Source: Dolichospermum sp. FACHB-1091
Lineage (GTDB): Bacteria > Cyanobacteriota > Cyanobacteriia > Cyanobacteriales > Nostocaceae
Reading direction: 5' to 3'
DNA length: 64,000 bases
Assembly: GCF_014697585.1 (NCBI RefSeq)
Contig: NZ_JACJSB010000004.1
Location: forward strand, 62,001-126,000
Shown here one piece after another: positions 7,766-16,109 of the stretch (position 1 is its first letter; the number at the start of each line of letters is the position of its first letter). A model generated the notes under the pieces. That model was not told where the DNA came from and made no database searches. It saw nothing but the letters and a program-made list of their open reading frames with translations. A program made the position numbers and the translations under genes.

Positions 7766-8235
7766 AATATACCTCCTTTTTCTTTATGATAACTCAAATT
7801 TTTTATTTGACTATTTCCTTAACTCCGACTATCTTATTAACTCACCAGAAGTATCTGAACGGCTACGGATATCCACATACACTATGTCCGGTTTTCACTA
7901 ACTAAATCTATGACTTAACTTAAATACGACTATGTGATACTGGGACTATCTATAGCGTACAATAAGTAATTTTGGGTTAGTAAAAAGTAAAGTAGGTTGG
8001 GTTGACGCAAGGAAACCCAACATTTATATTAACTAAGTGCGTCAGAGGTTACTATTGTCAGAATCAGGATGATCAAGATTAAAGGATTAACAGGATTATT
8101 TATTGATAATTTATTCATTGTGAGTAAATAAATTTTCATTTTCTAGATTAAAAATTAACATCTTGAAAATCTTTAACTGAGGTTTATAATTGACAATAAT
8201 TGTTTTTATGGGTGGGAATTACCCACCCTATAAAT
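7766..8235. other. Gene-free stretch with two palindromes
   Basis: No coding region is seen. At 7992-8023 there is one copy of the GTAGGTTGGGTTGAC...GGAAACCCAACAT palindrome. At about 8209-8231 a GGGTGGG/CCCACCC hairpin lies just downstream of the minus-strand gene ending at 8236, without a T-run, so it is more likely a repeat than a terminator. Confidence 0.6.
7992..8023. repeat. GTAGGTTGGGTTGAC/GGAAACCCAACAT palindrome
   Basis: One copy of a palindrome also found at 42723-42947, 46257-46288, 53241-53324 and 62563-62594. Its complementary GGTTGGGTT/AACCCAAC arms could form an RNA hairpin. Confidence 0.75.
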
Positions 8236-8658
8236 CTATAAACTTACACCATGCTTTTGGGAAATTTCCACAAGTCGCTCATATTGATGTTGTGATGCTT
8301 TCGCTAAAATTGCATCAGCTTCTTCTGGATTAGTACCATCTTTAGGAATTAAATACTTAACATAAAGAGAAACAAAATCAACCACGGCAGCTAAACCTGT
8401 TAATTCGTGTTTATCAGCTTGTTTTCCAGCAATTACAGCCACCAAACCGGCTCTAATTGGGTCAGGTCTGACTTTCATAAATTGATCAACTAGTTGCTTA
8501 GAATAATCCGCTGGAGCTAAATTATTTAACTTACTTTGATCAGGTTTAAATTCTAATCCTGCGGCTGTTGACTGCTCCAGCATACACCATTCTATAAATT
8601 CTTGCAGTGCAGCATCAGGAAGCTGGGGAAGATATTGATGTAGTTCTAAATTAGACAC
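8236..8658 (-). CDS. Conserved protein downstream of hupL
   Basis: A 140-residue soluble, mostly helical protein of unknown family. An N-terminal LPQLPDAALQEFIEWCMLEQ segment is followed by VRPDPIRAGLVAVIAGKQAD and a C-terminal helical region. It lies 183 bp downstream of the 3' part of hupL on the same strand, so after element excision it could be the last gene of a hupS-hupL transcript. A role in hydrogenase function is inferred from position only. I see no metal-binding motif. Confidence 0.7.
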   Translation of the reverse strand: MSNLELHQYLPQLPDAALQEFIEWCMLEQSTAAGLEFKPDQSKLNNLAPADYSKQLVDQFMKVRPDPIRAGLVAVIAGKQADKHELTGLAAVVDFVSLYVKYLIPKDGTNPEEADAILAKASQHQYERLVEISQKHGVSL

Positions 8659-8800
8659 AATTAGTTACCAATTTTAGTATTTTCTAATTCCTAATTGATA
8701 ATTCTTCATCTGATAATTAGGAATTATCAATTATTCCTTAAAATTCAGACTAACTCACGGATTTAGGAACTTTTGTACAGTAAATAACAATTATATAGAA

Positions 8801-8827
8801 CCCTGACTTCTTGAAGAAGTCCGGGAT
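8801..8827. repeat. GACTTCTTGAAGAAGTC palindrome downstream of hupL
   Basis: A near-perfect hairpin (8805-8821) flanked by CCCT and CGGGAT. Related sequences recur at about 36318 and at 63295-63322. On the minus strand it follows the hupL stop by ~15 bp but is not followed by a T-run, so a terminator role is unproven. Confidence 0.6.
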
Positions 8828-8841
8828 CTGAATCATATAAA

Positions 8842-9942
8842 TTAAGCTGTTCTAAACCGTGCCAATTCTTCACCAGTTTTTGCGTCATGGGCATGAACAG
8901 TACACACCAAACACGAATCAAAAGAACGGGCTACATGACCGACTTCTACCGGATCTTTAGGGTCTTGAATTGGCGTTCCTATTAATGCTTTTTCAATCGG
9001 TCCTAGTTCTCCCGCACCGTCACGGGGTCCAATATTCCAAGTACCGGGAGCGATAACTTGGTATTGTTTAATTTTGCCTTTTTCGATTTCTACCCAGTGA
9101 CACAATGCACCTCTAGCAGCTTCCGTTGCACCCCAACCTTTACCATCTTTTTCTTCAGGTTTAATATACCAAGGATCGTTTAATTTGAACTCCCTTAAAC
9201 ACCGTTCAGCTTGACGATATAGTTTAACTATTTCGTGGACTCTTCCTAATTGTCTAACATGAACACTTGCACCTCCCATTTTCTTAAATGTATCCAGAAT
9301 AAATGGGTCATAATGTTGCCAAGATTCTCCATGATTTCCGCCGGCAACTAATTGACGCGCTAGAGGTCCTGCTTCTAAACGTCCTAAGTCTTGGTGGAGG
9401 ACTGCACTTGACCAAGAATATGCCCCATTAAAGTCTTTTTGATTGTGATTAATTGGGTTTGTAGTGCGATCGCTTGGATGCCAATTTTCTGTACCCTCAT
9501 CATACCAAGAATGGGTTAAATTCTCACGAGCAAATGCTTGATTCATTAAGCTATGAGTATCAGTAAAACTATCATAAACACCACTTTTCATAATCACAGC
9601 AGCGTTACGTCCTTCAATGGTGGGTTTATTGTATTTATCCTCATGGGGAATATAACCCCAAGTCACATATTTACCCACACCAGCACCATATCTATCCAAA
9701 CCGATATCTAAACCCATTCTCCAATATAAACCCAAGTCAGATTCTCGATGTTTAACATCTTCATTTAACCACTTTTGAAAGTCCTCATAAGATTGAATTT
9801 CTTCATATCTTTCTAAAGAACATCCTAACCAAACTGGTTCTAACCAATTGGTGCGGAAATATTCCAAAATTGCCCAGGCGCGGGTAATATCAGTTAAAGT
9901 TGGGGCGCACATTACTCCACCAGGCACCATATAACTGCTATG
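8842..9942 (-). CDS. hupL: Uptake hydrogenase large subunit HupL, C-terminal segment (interrupted gene)
   Basis: The 3' two-thirds of hupL. It supplies residues ~170-531 of the NiFe uptake hydrogenase large subunit, which oxidises H2 released by nitrogenase. The C-terminus carries the second NiFe ligand motif CLVCTVH (preceded by FDS rather than the more common DP), followed by a 16-residue tail that HupW should remove after the His. The reading frame is open into the 17-bp repeat at 9926-9942, where it should join the 5' segment at 31083-31594. The apparent ATG at 9930 is an internal codon (SSYMVPGG), not a true start. Joined length is 171 + 360 = 531 residues. Confidence 0.96.
   Translation of the reverse strand, partial: HSSYMVPGGVMCAPTLTDITRAWAILEYFRTNWLEPVWLGCSLERYEEIQSYEDFQKWLNEDVKHRESDLGLYWRMGLDIGLDRYGAGVGKYVTWGYIPHEDKYNKPTIEGRNAAVIMKSGVYDSFTDTHSLMNQAFARENLTHSWYDEGTENWHPSDRTTNPINHNQKDFNGAYSWSSAVLHQDLGRLEAGPLARQLVAGGNHGESWQHYDPFILDTFKKMGGASVHVRQLGRVHEIVKLYRQAERCLREFKLNDPWYIKPEEKDGKGWGATEAARGALCHWVEIEKGKIKQYQVIAPGTWNIGPRDGAGELGPIEKALIGTPIQDPKDPVEVGHVARSFDSCLVCTVHAHDAKTGEELARFRTA
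9926..9942. repeat. Left direct repeat (attachment site) of the hupL element
   Basis: The sequence is ACCATATAACTGCTATG. It matches 31083-31099 at 16 of 17 positions. The reverse complement matches the hupL-element repeat I recall from Anabaena PCC 7120 (CACAGCAGTTATATGG), apart from the one mismatch. The single difference (9940 A versus 31097 G) falls in the third position of a His codon of HupL, so either crossover product encodes the same protein. Confidence 0.93.
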
Positions 9943-10059
9943 ACAACAGGTGATATATTAAAAATGTTCCTGAGTAACTTATTTTTAAAGTAATTTTGCT
10001 CGGTAATAACATTTTATTTTCATGATTTTAGCTTTGATAAATAAGGGAATATTTAGGGA

Positions 10060-10206
10060 ATGAGCGGACAAGATCAGGGTAATTGTGAGGGTATATATTC
10101 CACATCTACACAGGAATATACAAATGCAGACTCAACCAATTTATTCGCCGATATATTTGCAGATTTTGAACCGCAGAACACCACAGACGGTAGGTATAGG
10201 GAATGA
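10060..10206 (+). CDS. 48-residue ORF translationally coupled to xisC
   Basis: An uninterrupted 48-codon frame (MSGQDQGNCEGIYSTSTQEY ... PQNTTDGRYRE) starts at ATG 10060 and its TGA overlaps the xisC start as ATGA. The leader is polar and acidic, unlike a membrane peptide. A GGGA lies a few bases upstream of the ATG. It could be a coupling leader, a small directionality/accessory factor, or chance; the overlap is what argues for function. I do not recognise it. Confidence 0.45.
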   Translation: MSGQDQGNCEGIYSTSTQEYTNADSTNLFADIFADFEPQNTTDGRYRE

Positions 10207-11534
10207 CGAAAATAAAAGCAACAGAATTACAGTATCAAGCAGTTTTTGAACAGAAGTTAATTGCAGCTAATAGTAATTTAAAAAGAGAGAGAATAAAAGT
10301 TAGTATCAAACAAACTGGCAATTCTCTCCAATTACGAGCTACCCTACCCTTAAAACCAGGGGATAGTAGTATAGGTAAACAGAAAAAACAGTATGATATA
10401 TCTTTAGGAATACCCGCAAATTTAGAGGGATTAAAAACAGCCATTGAAGAAAGTTATGAATTAGGTAAATTAATTGCTCGTCATACTTTTGAGTGGAATG
10501 AGAAGTATTTAGGAATTAAATCAAGAGAAAAGCAAGAGATCAAAACAATTGGCGAATTATTAGATAAATTTAATGAAAAATATTATCAAACTCGTCAGAA
10601 AACTCTAACTAGTGAAAATACTTTTGCTAACTATATATCTGTAATTAAAAGAAACTTGAATCTCACCCATTTAGCCACAAAAGAAAATTTTGAGGAAGTT
10701 ATTAATTCATTTCAGGGTAATAAAAAAAATGAACTAATAGCGGTAACTTCGGTTTTGATTAAAACCTTTAATTTAGGATTTCAATTGGATGTTAAACGGG
10801 ATCATGTCACTCCTGCTTATCGAGAAATACCCGATGATGATAAAATCATATCTGGTTTTTACCTCTTTGAAAAATTCGCCCTCAACCGCAAAAATACAAA
10901 CATTACTGATGAAATAGATACTTGGGAAATGTGGCGTTGGGTATATGGAATGTTAGCAACCTATGGATTAAGACCAAGGGAATTATTTGTCCAACCGGAT
11001 ATTAATTGGTGGATGTCCCCCCAAAATATAGATCAGACTTGGAAGGTGAATAAAAATACTAAAACTGGATATAGAGAAGTTATTCCTTTTGTGACTGAAT
11101 GGATAGAATTATTTGATTTAAAAAATCCTAAACCCTTAAATATTTTAGAAAGAAAAGTTGAAAAAATTGCCTCTGTCCAAAATATTAATTGGATGCGAAG
11201 AGATATATCCAGATGGTTTAGAAAGGTGGGAATTGAGTTTCAACCTTATGATTTACGTCATGGTTGTGCAATTCGAGCGCATCTTCAGGGAATAGCAATT
11301 AAAGCAGCAGCAGATAATTTAGGTCATACTGTTGATGAACATACAAAGACTTATCAAAGATGGTTTGGGATTGAAAACCGGAAAAAAGCCTTTGGTGAGG
11401 TAATTAGTCAAAAGTCATTAATTGAGTTGCAGAAGAATGAAATATTGGCGTTAAGGATGGAGAATGAAAGGTTAAGGTTGGAAGTGGAAAAGTTGAGATT
11501 GTTGGAAACTAAAGATCGAGAGGACTGCGAATAG
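10203..11534 (+). CDS. xisC: Site-specific tyrosine recombinase XisC (hupL element excision)
   Basis: A 443-residue tyrosine recombinase related to XisA/XisC of heterocystous cyanobacteria, which excise the nifD and hupL elements. Catalytic elements are visible: the first Arg in YGLRPRELF, the HxxR box in YDLRHGCAIRAH, LGHTVDEHTKTYQRW with the nucleophilic Tyr, and a basic N-terminal half for DNA binding. The C-terminus is a heptad-like coiled coil (MENERLRLEVEKLRLLE). It lies 277 bp inside the left repeat and is transcribed into the element. It should recombine the 17-bp repeats at 9926 and 31083. The symbol rests on position in hupL plus family resemblance. Confidence 0.93.
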   Translation: MTKIKATELQYQAVFEQKLIAANSNLKRERIKVSIKQTGNSLQLRATLPLKPGDSSIGKQKKQYDISLGIPANLEGLKTAIEESYELGKLIARHTFEWNEKYLGIKSREKQEIKTIGELLDKFNEKYYQTRQKTLTSENTFANYISVIKRNLNLTHLATKENFEEVINSFQGNKKNELIAVTSVLIKTFNLGFQLDVKRDHVTPAYREIPDDDKIISGFYLFEKFALNRKNTNITDEIDTWEMWRWVYGMLATYGLRPRELFVQPDINWWMSPQNIDQTWKVNKNTKTGYREVIPFVTEWIELFDLKNPKPLNILERKVEKIASVQNINWMRRDISRWFRKVGIEFQPYDLRHGCAIRAHLQGIAIKAAADNLGHTVDEHTKTYQRWFGIENRKKAFGEVISQKSLIELQKNEILALRMENERLRLEVEKLRLLETKDREDCE

Positions 11535-11831
11535 CTTTACCACCACTGTGCCTTTAGGGATTTAGTGGCCTAGTTTGTGAGTATAAAATGACCTGTTAGT
11601 CACGTAAAAATCAGACTTTGTGCCGATAGAGTCCATGAAATTTGATGTCCTCTCCCATTTTGAGGTATATCTTGTCCACAAAGGCCAATATTTACCTCAA
11701 AGCACAAGTATTTATTCACAATGAAAAATTTTTATTGACATTGCACACGATTATGTTAATATTATGTTGTATGGGTATCGAATTTGATATGTGCATACAA
11801 ACCCCTTTCAATTTTAACAAGGAACGATCTT

Positions 11832-12140
11832 ATGGGTGCTTGGGAAGACATTCAGTCCGTCAATAACGCGCTGTACCAACACGCGCAAGCAACTAACCGT
11901 TACATTGTAGCGGAGCCTCACAAGTGGTGGATAAAAGTTTCACAACAACATTTGTTGAATTTTATCGACGGTCCTTTAACACCGGAAAAGGCGACAGCAT
12001 TCATGAGGCAATTTAACCATAGAATTAACTTCCATCGAAGTGACGAAACGGTTAACGGTCGTTGCATTTCGCCACCTTCATCTGTCTTTAAATCTTATGA
12101 GCAAATGCCGGTGTACACGTTCGTTATAGAGTCCTATTAA
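11832..12140 (+). CDS. Hypothetical protein
   Basis: A 102-residue protein of unknown family. The frame is open from further upstream, but ATG 11832 preceded by AAGGAACGATCTT is the most natural start (MGAWEDIQSVNNALYQHAQ). It is rich in aromatic and polar residues (EPHKWWIKVSQQHLLNFID, HRINFHRSDET) with no membrane segment. It stands alone between xisC and the RAYT locus. The 297 bp before it hold nothing recognised beyond short unlikely frames. Confidence 0.55.
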   Translation: MGAWEDIQSVNNALYQHAQATNRYIVAEPHKWWIKVSQQHLLNFIDGPLTPEKATAFMRQFNHRINFHRSDETVNGRCISPPSSVFKSYEQMPVYTFVIESY

Positions 12141-12575
12141 AAGCCAAGCAAACCCTCCTTTCCCAGTGCGATCGCTGATCTTGTAGGGTGCGGGTGCGTT
12201 AACGGAGTGTAACGCACCATTAAATATATATACACAAATGTAACGCACCATATTTATGATTATTTACTGATTTTCGGTGCGTTAAGCTGTCGCTAACACA
12301 CCCTACTGCTAATCGTCCCAATATCCTTGAGTGCGTAAGCGTTGCGCTCCGCAGGAATAACCAATCCTGTAGGGTGCGTTAATGAAATGTAACGCACCTT
12401 ATTACATTTTCATCTTTGAGAAAAGCGATTACTAGATCGCGCTAGTGCGATAGCGAAGCGCTGCTGCAAGCAGTGCGATCGCCGATCTTGTAGGGTGCGT
12501 TAACGGAGTGTAACGCACCTTATGTATGATTATTTACTGATTTTCGGTGCGTTACGCTGTCGCTAACGCACCCTA
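12141..12575. repeat. Cluster of REP-like palindromes beside the RAYT gene
   Basis: At least five inverted-repeat units built from GTAGGGTGCGTTA and TAACGCACC arms (around 12182-12219, 12241-12306, 12370-12404, 12489-12523, 12549-12576), mixed with GCGATAGCGAAGCGCT segments. The last unit runs directly into the 3' end of the transposase gene at 12576. Arrays of this kind next to a RAYT gene are the usual REP/BIME arrangement. No gene is present. Confidence 0.8.
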
Positions 12576-13127
12576 CTAATCGTCCCAATCTCCTTGAGGT
12601 TTTTCCTTTCTGCCATCTTTGCCCCAATCGGTTGGATAAATTCCCTCAGCGATAAACCGATGAATACTGGAATACTGCCAATCTTGGGGATTTTCACACA
12701 ATCCATGTCGAGCCGGATTATCATGAATATAATCACAATGGAGCGCAAAATCCCGTTCATCCCGAATTAAATGCTCCCAAAACCGACGTTGCCAAAGATT
12801 ACTTTCTCCTCGCTTTTGTCGTGATTGAGAAACCTCCCGATTAACCCCTAATTCTTGTCCATAATGTTTGGTAACATAAGTTTTAATTAAGCGCAATCTC
12901 ACCGACAAATCTTTATCATCAGGGGGTAAAGTCCACAAACAATGAAAATGATCAAGTAATAAAACAAAAGCATCAATACAAAAAGGATATTTTTCCCTTA
13001 CTTTTTCTATTGCTTCTCGAAGAGATTTTCTCCCTATATCAGTACAGAGCCAAGATTCTCTTTGATAAGTGACTTGTGTGATGAAATATGTACCTCCAGA
13101 AACATTAGGTCTTCTATAATTAGGCAT
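12576..13127 (-). CDS. REP-associated tyrosine transposase (RAYT, Y1 HUH family)
   Basis: A 183-residue Y1-type transposase of the IS200-related REP-associated group. Key residues are visible: YFITQVTYQR near the N-terminus, the HUH box LLDHFHCLW, and the catalytic Tyr in CDYIHDNPARHG, followed by WQYSSIHRF. Such enzymes cut and join REP palindromes and are usually single-copy, domesticated genes. The palindrome cluster at its 3' end and copies across the window are plausible substrates. Confidence 0.9.
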   Translation of the reverse strand: MPNYRRPNVSGGTYFITQVTYQRESWLCTDIGRKSLREAIEKVREKYPFCIDAFVLLLDHFHCLWTLPPDDKDLSVRLRLIKTYVTKHYGQELGVNREVSQSRQKRGESNLWQRRFWEHLIRDERDFALHCDYIHDNPARHGLCENPQDWQYSSIHRFIAEGIYPTDWGKDGRKEKPQGDWDD

Positions 13128-13444
13128 TATGGAGTTAGTATGGGTGAAATTAAATTTATTTTTTATTTATTGTATTGTCATATTGCAAGCAGTTCGCTCA
13201 AAATCCATTATCTTATGCTTCCTTAACTGTGATTAACTGCGATCTCATGGGTAAGCGATAGTGCGATAGCGAAGCGCTGCTGCAAGCAGTTCGCTCAAAA
13301 TCCATTGTCTTGTGCTTCTTTAACTGCGATCGCTAATATTGGGTTAATGCGATCGCTACTGATAGAAAATTTTGAATAGTTGTGAAAATTGCTCTATATT
13401 ATTAGAATTGCAAAAAAATCTCTACTTAATAAATTCTCTTTTGT
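13128..13444. other. Intergenic stretch with dispersed repeats
   Basis: No gene is seen. Around 13253-13365 there are copies of the GCGATAGCGAAGCGCTGCTGC repeat (cited in part) and HIP1-type GCGATCGC sites. A similar CAAAATCCATTGTCTT-type segment recurs near 13180, 13294 and 15143. Confidence 0.6.
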
Positions 13445-13786
13445 TTGAATACGATAAAGACTATTACAATTTATAAAGCCACTCAAAAAGGCAAAGGGCA
13501 AAATCTTGTAGAAAAGGGATTTCATCCTGATGATTTTCCATACCATCCTCCAACTGCGGACGGTAAGTGCTATTTTGCAGCACCAAATAGTAGGAGTCTG
13601 GCTGAGGAGTATCATCGGTATTACAAAGACGGGATTTTGGAAGTTACAATAGACTCAGAAATCTATGAACAATATTTCAAACCCCTGGAAAAACCCTATC
13701 AAGGCACAGAGCAATTTGAATTACCAGTTCCTCATCATTTGTTTCCTATCCTTAACCAATATCCAAGAGTATTAAAACCAAGGTAG
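13445..13786 (+). CDS. Hypothetical protein, weakly ART-like
   Basis: A 113-residue protein starting at TTG 13445. The N-terminal IYKATQKGKGQNLVEKGFHP and CYFAAPNSRSLAEEYHRYY resemble, weakly, ADP-ribosyltransferase-like or RES-like folds, in which 'YFA...A..Y' is common, but no catalytic triad is secure. It ends 4 bp before the S1-domain gene, so the two are probably co-transcribed. Treat the function as unknown. Confidence 0.55.
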   Translation: MNTIKTITIYKATQKGKGQNLVEKGFHPDDFPYHPPTADGKCYFAAPNSRSLAEEYHRYYKDGILEVTIDSEIYEQYFKPLEKPYQGTEQFELPVPHHLFPILNQYPRVLKPR

Positions 13787-13790
13787 TGCT

Positions 13791-14123
13791 ATGAGCGATC
13801 AGTTTTGGCAAAAAATCAAATCTAAATATCGGTTAGGTGAACTGATTCACGGTACAGTCGAGTATCAGGTGCCGTTTGGGATTTTTGTTAGTTTAGATGA
13901 TGAAGCAGTCAAGGGTCTTGTTCAGATTACTGATTTTGTTGATAGTGGAGATATGACTCCAGAAATGTATCCAGATATTGGTTCACCTATTGGGGCTGTT
14001 GTTGTTGGGTATACCGAAGATGATCGCAATCAAATTTGGTTGAGTGTTAAGCCCAGTGTCTTACAGAAAGCATTGGTACATCTCAAAATTCCCGCAACAA
14101 GCGATCGATCATCAGCAGCATAA
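13791..14123 (+). CDS. S1 RNA-binding domain protein
   Basis: A 110-residue protein that is essentially one S1/OB-fold domain (residues 10-85). The motif YRLGELIHGTVEYQVPFGIF then VKGLVQITDF, and a second-half AVVVGYTEDDRNQIWLSVKP, are typical of S1 modules that bind single-stranded RNA. Its close spacing to the preceding small gene suggests a two-gene unit. Stand-alone S1 proteins of this size are common in cyanobacteria; its target is unknown. Confidence 0.8.
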   Translation: MSDQFWQKIKSKYRLGELIHGTVEYQVPFGIFVSLDDEAVKGLVQITDFVDSGDMTPEMYPDIGSPIGAVVVGYTEDDRNQIWLSVKPSVLQKALVHLKIPATSDRSSAA

Positions 14124-14149
14124 CGATTTAAGTATCTTTAACTGTGATT

Positions 14150-14222
14150 AACTGCGATCATTAATATTGATAATATTGATTTGGTGCGATTCCTAGGTCG
14201 CGCTTCGCTATCGCTCAATATC
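14150..14222. repeat. Dispersed repeat copy
   Basis: Contains TGCGATTCCTAGGTCGCGCT followed by TCGCTATCGCTCAA, seen again at about 15113-15145. It lies between the S1 gene and the nucleotidyltransferase gene. Confidence 0.6.
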
Positions 14223-14245
14223 CAAACAAATAAATCAATAAAAAT

Positions 14246-14797
14246 ATGCGTGCAAACATTGACACTCAAAAGTTAGAACGTCTGATGCAACTCTTAGGTA
14301 GAGAAGCCCAGGGTTCAGGCTGTATCTACTTTACAGGTGGAGCTAGTGCGCTACTAATTGGATGGCGCAACTCCACAGTTGATGTTGATCTTCGTCTAGA
14401 TCCTGAACCACCAGGTATTTTTCAGGCTATTGCCAAACTCAAACAAGAATTAAACATTAATATCGAATTAGCATCTCCCCAGGACTTCTTACCACCTCTT
14501 CCAGGATGGCGTGATAGAAGCGTATTCATTGGCAAACAAGGTCAAATTTCGTTTTATCACTATGATTTTACCGCCCAAGCTCTTGCTAAACTATCCAGGG
14601 GATTTGACCGTGATATTAAAGATATTGAAGCCATGTACAAACAGAAATTATTCTCTTTGAATGATTTACGGAATAGTTTTGAAGCAATTACACCGGAAAT
14701 AATCAGATTTCCCTCTCTAAACCCTGATATCCTTAGAAGTAGAATTGAAAAATTTATTGAACTTTGTGAAAATAACCTGGAGGAAAATCAATCATGA
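14246..14797 (+). CDS. Nucleotidyltransferase-fold protein (DUF6036-like), possible toxin component
   Basis: A 183-residue protein with a nucleotidyltransferase signature: CIYFTGGASALLIGWRNSTV directly followed by DVDLRLD, i.e. a GG-x(9-12)-DxD arrangement. The C-terminal half (FTAQALAKLSRGFDRDIKDI) is the helical part usual for AbiEii/DUF6036-type enzymes. Such proteins act as toxins or modifiers in conflict systems. It overlaps the next gene by 4 bp (ATGA), consistent with a two-gene module; no AbiEi-like HTH antitoxin is seen, so the toxin reading is an inference. Confidence 0.75.
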   Translation: MRANIDTQKLERLMQLLGREAQGSGCIYFTGGASALLIGWRNSTVDVDLRLDPEPPGIFQAIAKLKQELNINIELASPQDFLPPLPGWRDRSVFIGKQGQISFYHYDFTAQALAKLSRGFDRDIKDIEAMYKQKLFSLNDLRNSFEAITPEIIRFPSLNPDILRSRIEKFIELCENNLEENQS

Positions 14798-15099
14798 ATC
14801 TTAATGAATTACCTGGTGCAGAAACAATATTACCTGGACTTAATGATCTTCACAATGGTGAATCTAATACAATAGGAGCATTATTAATTGCAATTGCCTC
14901 AACACGGTTATCTCAAGCCGGTTTAGATATCCCTAAAGATCACCTAGCACCAGAACCAGAGTTAACTTTATATGCTAATCTCCAAGATAAACAAGAGGAT
15001 GCTTACATTTACTATAATGCTTTGCTTAATCAACTAAATAGCTTTTGCAATGCTCTGGAACTAAGTTATAAATATAAACCGTCTAATTTCACTGTTTAA
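14794..15099 (+). CDS. Hypothetical protein paired with the nucleotidyltransferase
   Basis: A 101-residue acidic, helical protein (LPGAETILPGLNDLHNGESN, LLIAIASTRLSQAGLDI). Its ATG overlaps the nucleotidyltransferase stop, so translation is coupled and a partner role is likely. It has no recognisable DNA-binding motif. A similar gene order of a DUF6036 protein with a small acidic partner occurs in cyanobacteria as far as I recall, but I cannot name the family. Confidence 0.6.
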   Translation: MNLNELPGAETILPGLNDLHNGESNTIGALLIAIASTRLSQAGLDIPKDHLAPEPELTLYANLQDKQEDAYIYYNALLNQLNSFCNALELSYKYKPSNFTV

Positions 15100-15457
15100 C
15101 ATCTTTGAGAAAAGCGATTCCTAGGTCGCGCTTCGCTATCGCTCAAAATCCATTGTCTTATGCTTCGTTAACTACTATTTACAGGGGTTTCCGCTCTTAT
15201 GAGGTACTTCCTAAGCCCCCTCCTCGCACCCCCCTCAATCCCCCCGCAGCGGGGGGAAGAAAAGGATAAACTTTTGATATTGGAGGGGGTTGGGGGTGGG
15301 GTTCTTGTACCTCATAACATCGGGAAGTGCTGTATTAATTGCGATAGCGTAAGCGCTGACTTGTCAGTTCGCTAATATTGGGTTAGTGCGTAAGCGTTGC
15401 GCTCCGCAGGAATCGTTTTTTGCTAAACTATAATCGGAGAAACAGCAAAATTAGATT
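15100..15457. repeat. Intergenic repeat cluster around MITE copy A
   Basis: Apart from the MITE at 15178-15334, this holds a TAGGTCGCGCTTCGCTATCG segment (15121-15140) and the GCGATAGCGTAAGCGCTGAC and GTGCGTAAGCGTTGCGCTCC repeats (15341-15410), also present near 17042-17110. No gene is present. Confidence 0.7.
15178..15334. mobile_element. MITE, copy A (~157 bp)
   Basis: Nearly identical to 16110-16264. The ends are imperfect inverted repeats: a left arm CAGGGGTTTCC...TTATGAGGTAC and a right arm whose complement is CAGCACTTCCC...TTATGAGGTAC. TA dinucleotides flank the CAG/CTG termini, as for Tc1/mariner- or IS630-mobilised MITEs. The centre is a G/C-rich CCCCCGCAGCGGGGG hairpin. It encodes nothing. 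Confidence 0.82.
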
Positions 15458-15697
15458 ATGAACTTAGATACAATTCAACAAGATATTGCGTCTCTTCCTC
15501 CCGATGCACAACAAATCATAGTGGAACTCGTAGAAGTCCTGAAAAAACGCTACCTTCAGAATCAACAGGAATCCTCAGAAAATTCCTGGCAAGACTGGTC
15601 AGACTTTATCGGTTGCATAGAAGCTGAAACAGACCTCTCTAAAAACTATAAAAACTACTTAGACCGTGAACTTAATCAAAAATATGATCATAGTTGA
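15458..15697 (+). CDS. VapB-like antitoxin
   Basis: A 79-residue protein beginning MNLDTIQQDIASLPPDAQQI, the DUF2281-type antitoxin start common in cyanobacteria, with a C-terminal tail (DWSDFIGCIEAETDLSKNY) suited to toxin binding. It overlaps the following PIN-domain gene by 14 bp. Because that toxin carries a stop codon, this antitoxin may now be unpaired. Confidence 0.75.
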   Translation: MNLDTIQQDIASLPPDAQQIIVELVEVLKKRYLQNQQESSENSWQDWSDFIGCIEAETDLSKNYKNYLDRELNQKYDHS

Positions 15698-16109
15698 TAC
15701 AGGCTTTTGGTTAGCTCTTGCCAATAAAAAAGATACAGTTCATATAGCCGCCAAAAAACGATTTCAAGATTTAGCTAATCAGCAATTTATTACAACCTGG
15801 TGTGTCGTCACGGAAACTTGCTATCTATTACAAAAAAGAGTAGGAGTAGATGCTCCAAAAATCTTTATTAATAAAATTTCTACAGGAAAACTACAAATCT
15901 TTGATCTCAAACAACATCATTGCCAGCGTATTGAAGAACTAATGGAAAAATATAAAGATTTACCGATGGATTTAGCCGATGCCTCTCTCGTTATCCTGGC
16001 ATAAGAATTAGGTCATGGCCAAATTTTATCGGTTGATTATCGAGACTTCAACACCTATCGCTGGAAAAATACAGAACCGTTCGATAACCTCTTTCATGAA
16101 TTTTTATGA
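15684..16109 (+). pseudogene. VapC PIN-domain toxin with an in-frame stop
   Basis: The frame reads MIIVDTGFWLALANKKD ... DLADASLVILA, then TAA at 16002-16004, then continues in the same frame as ELGHGQILSVDYRDFNTYRW ... FHEFL to TGA 16109. The part after the stop is the normal PIN C-terminus, including the last acidic position (SVDYRDF). The gene was thus full length (about 141 codons) before a single nonsense change. MITE copy B begins directly at its native end. A truncated product of about 106 residues would lack the last metal ligand. Confidence 0.85.

Noticed and set aside
8209-8231. Terminator of the gene at 8236
   Set aside because: A clean GGGTGGG/CCCACCC hairpin is present, but on the minus strand it is followed by ATAAAAAC and not by a T-run.
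8842-9930. Independent 362-residue hydrogenase gene starting at ATG 9930
   Set aside because: The ATG is an internal codon in the att repeat and the N-terminal NiFe ligands are missing; it is the 3' part of split hupL.
11642-11866. 74-codon frame upstream of 11832
   Set aside because: No ribosome-binding site, biased composition, and it overlaps the better-supported frame at 11832-12140.
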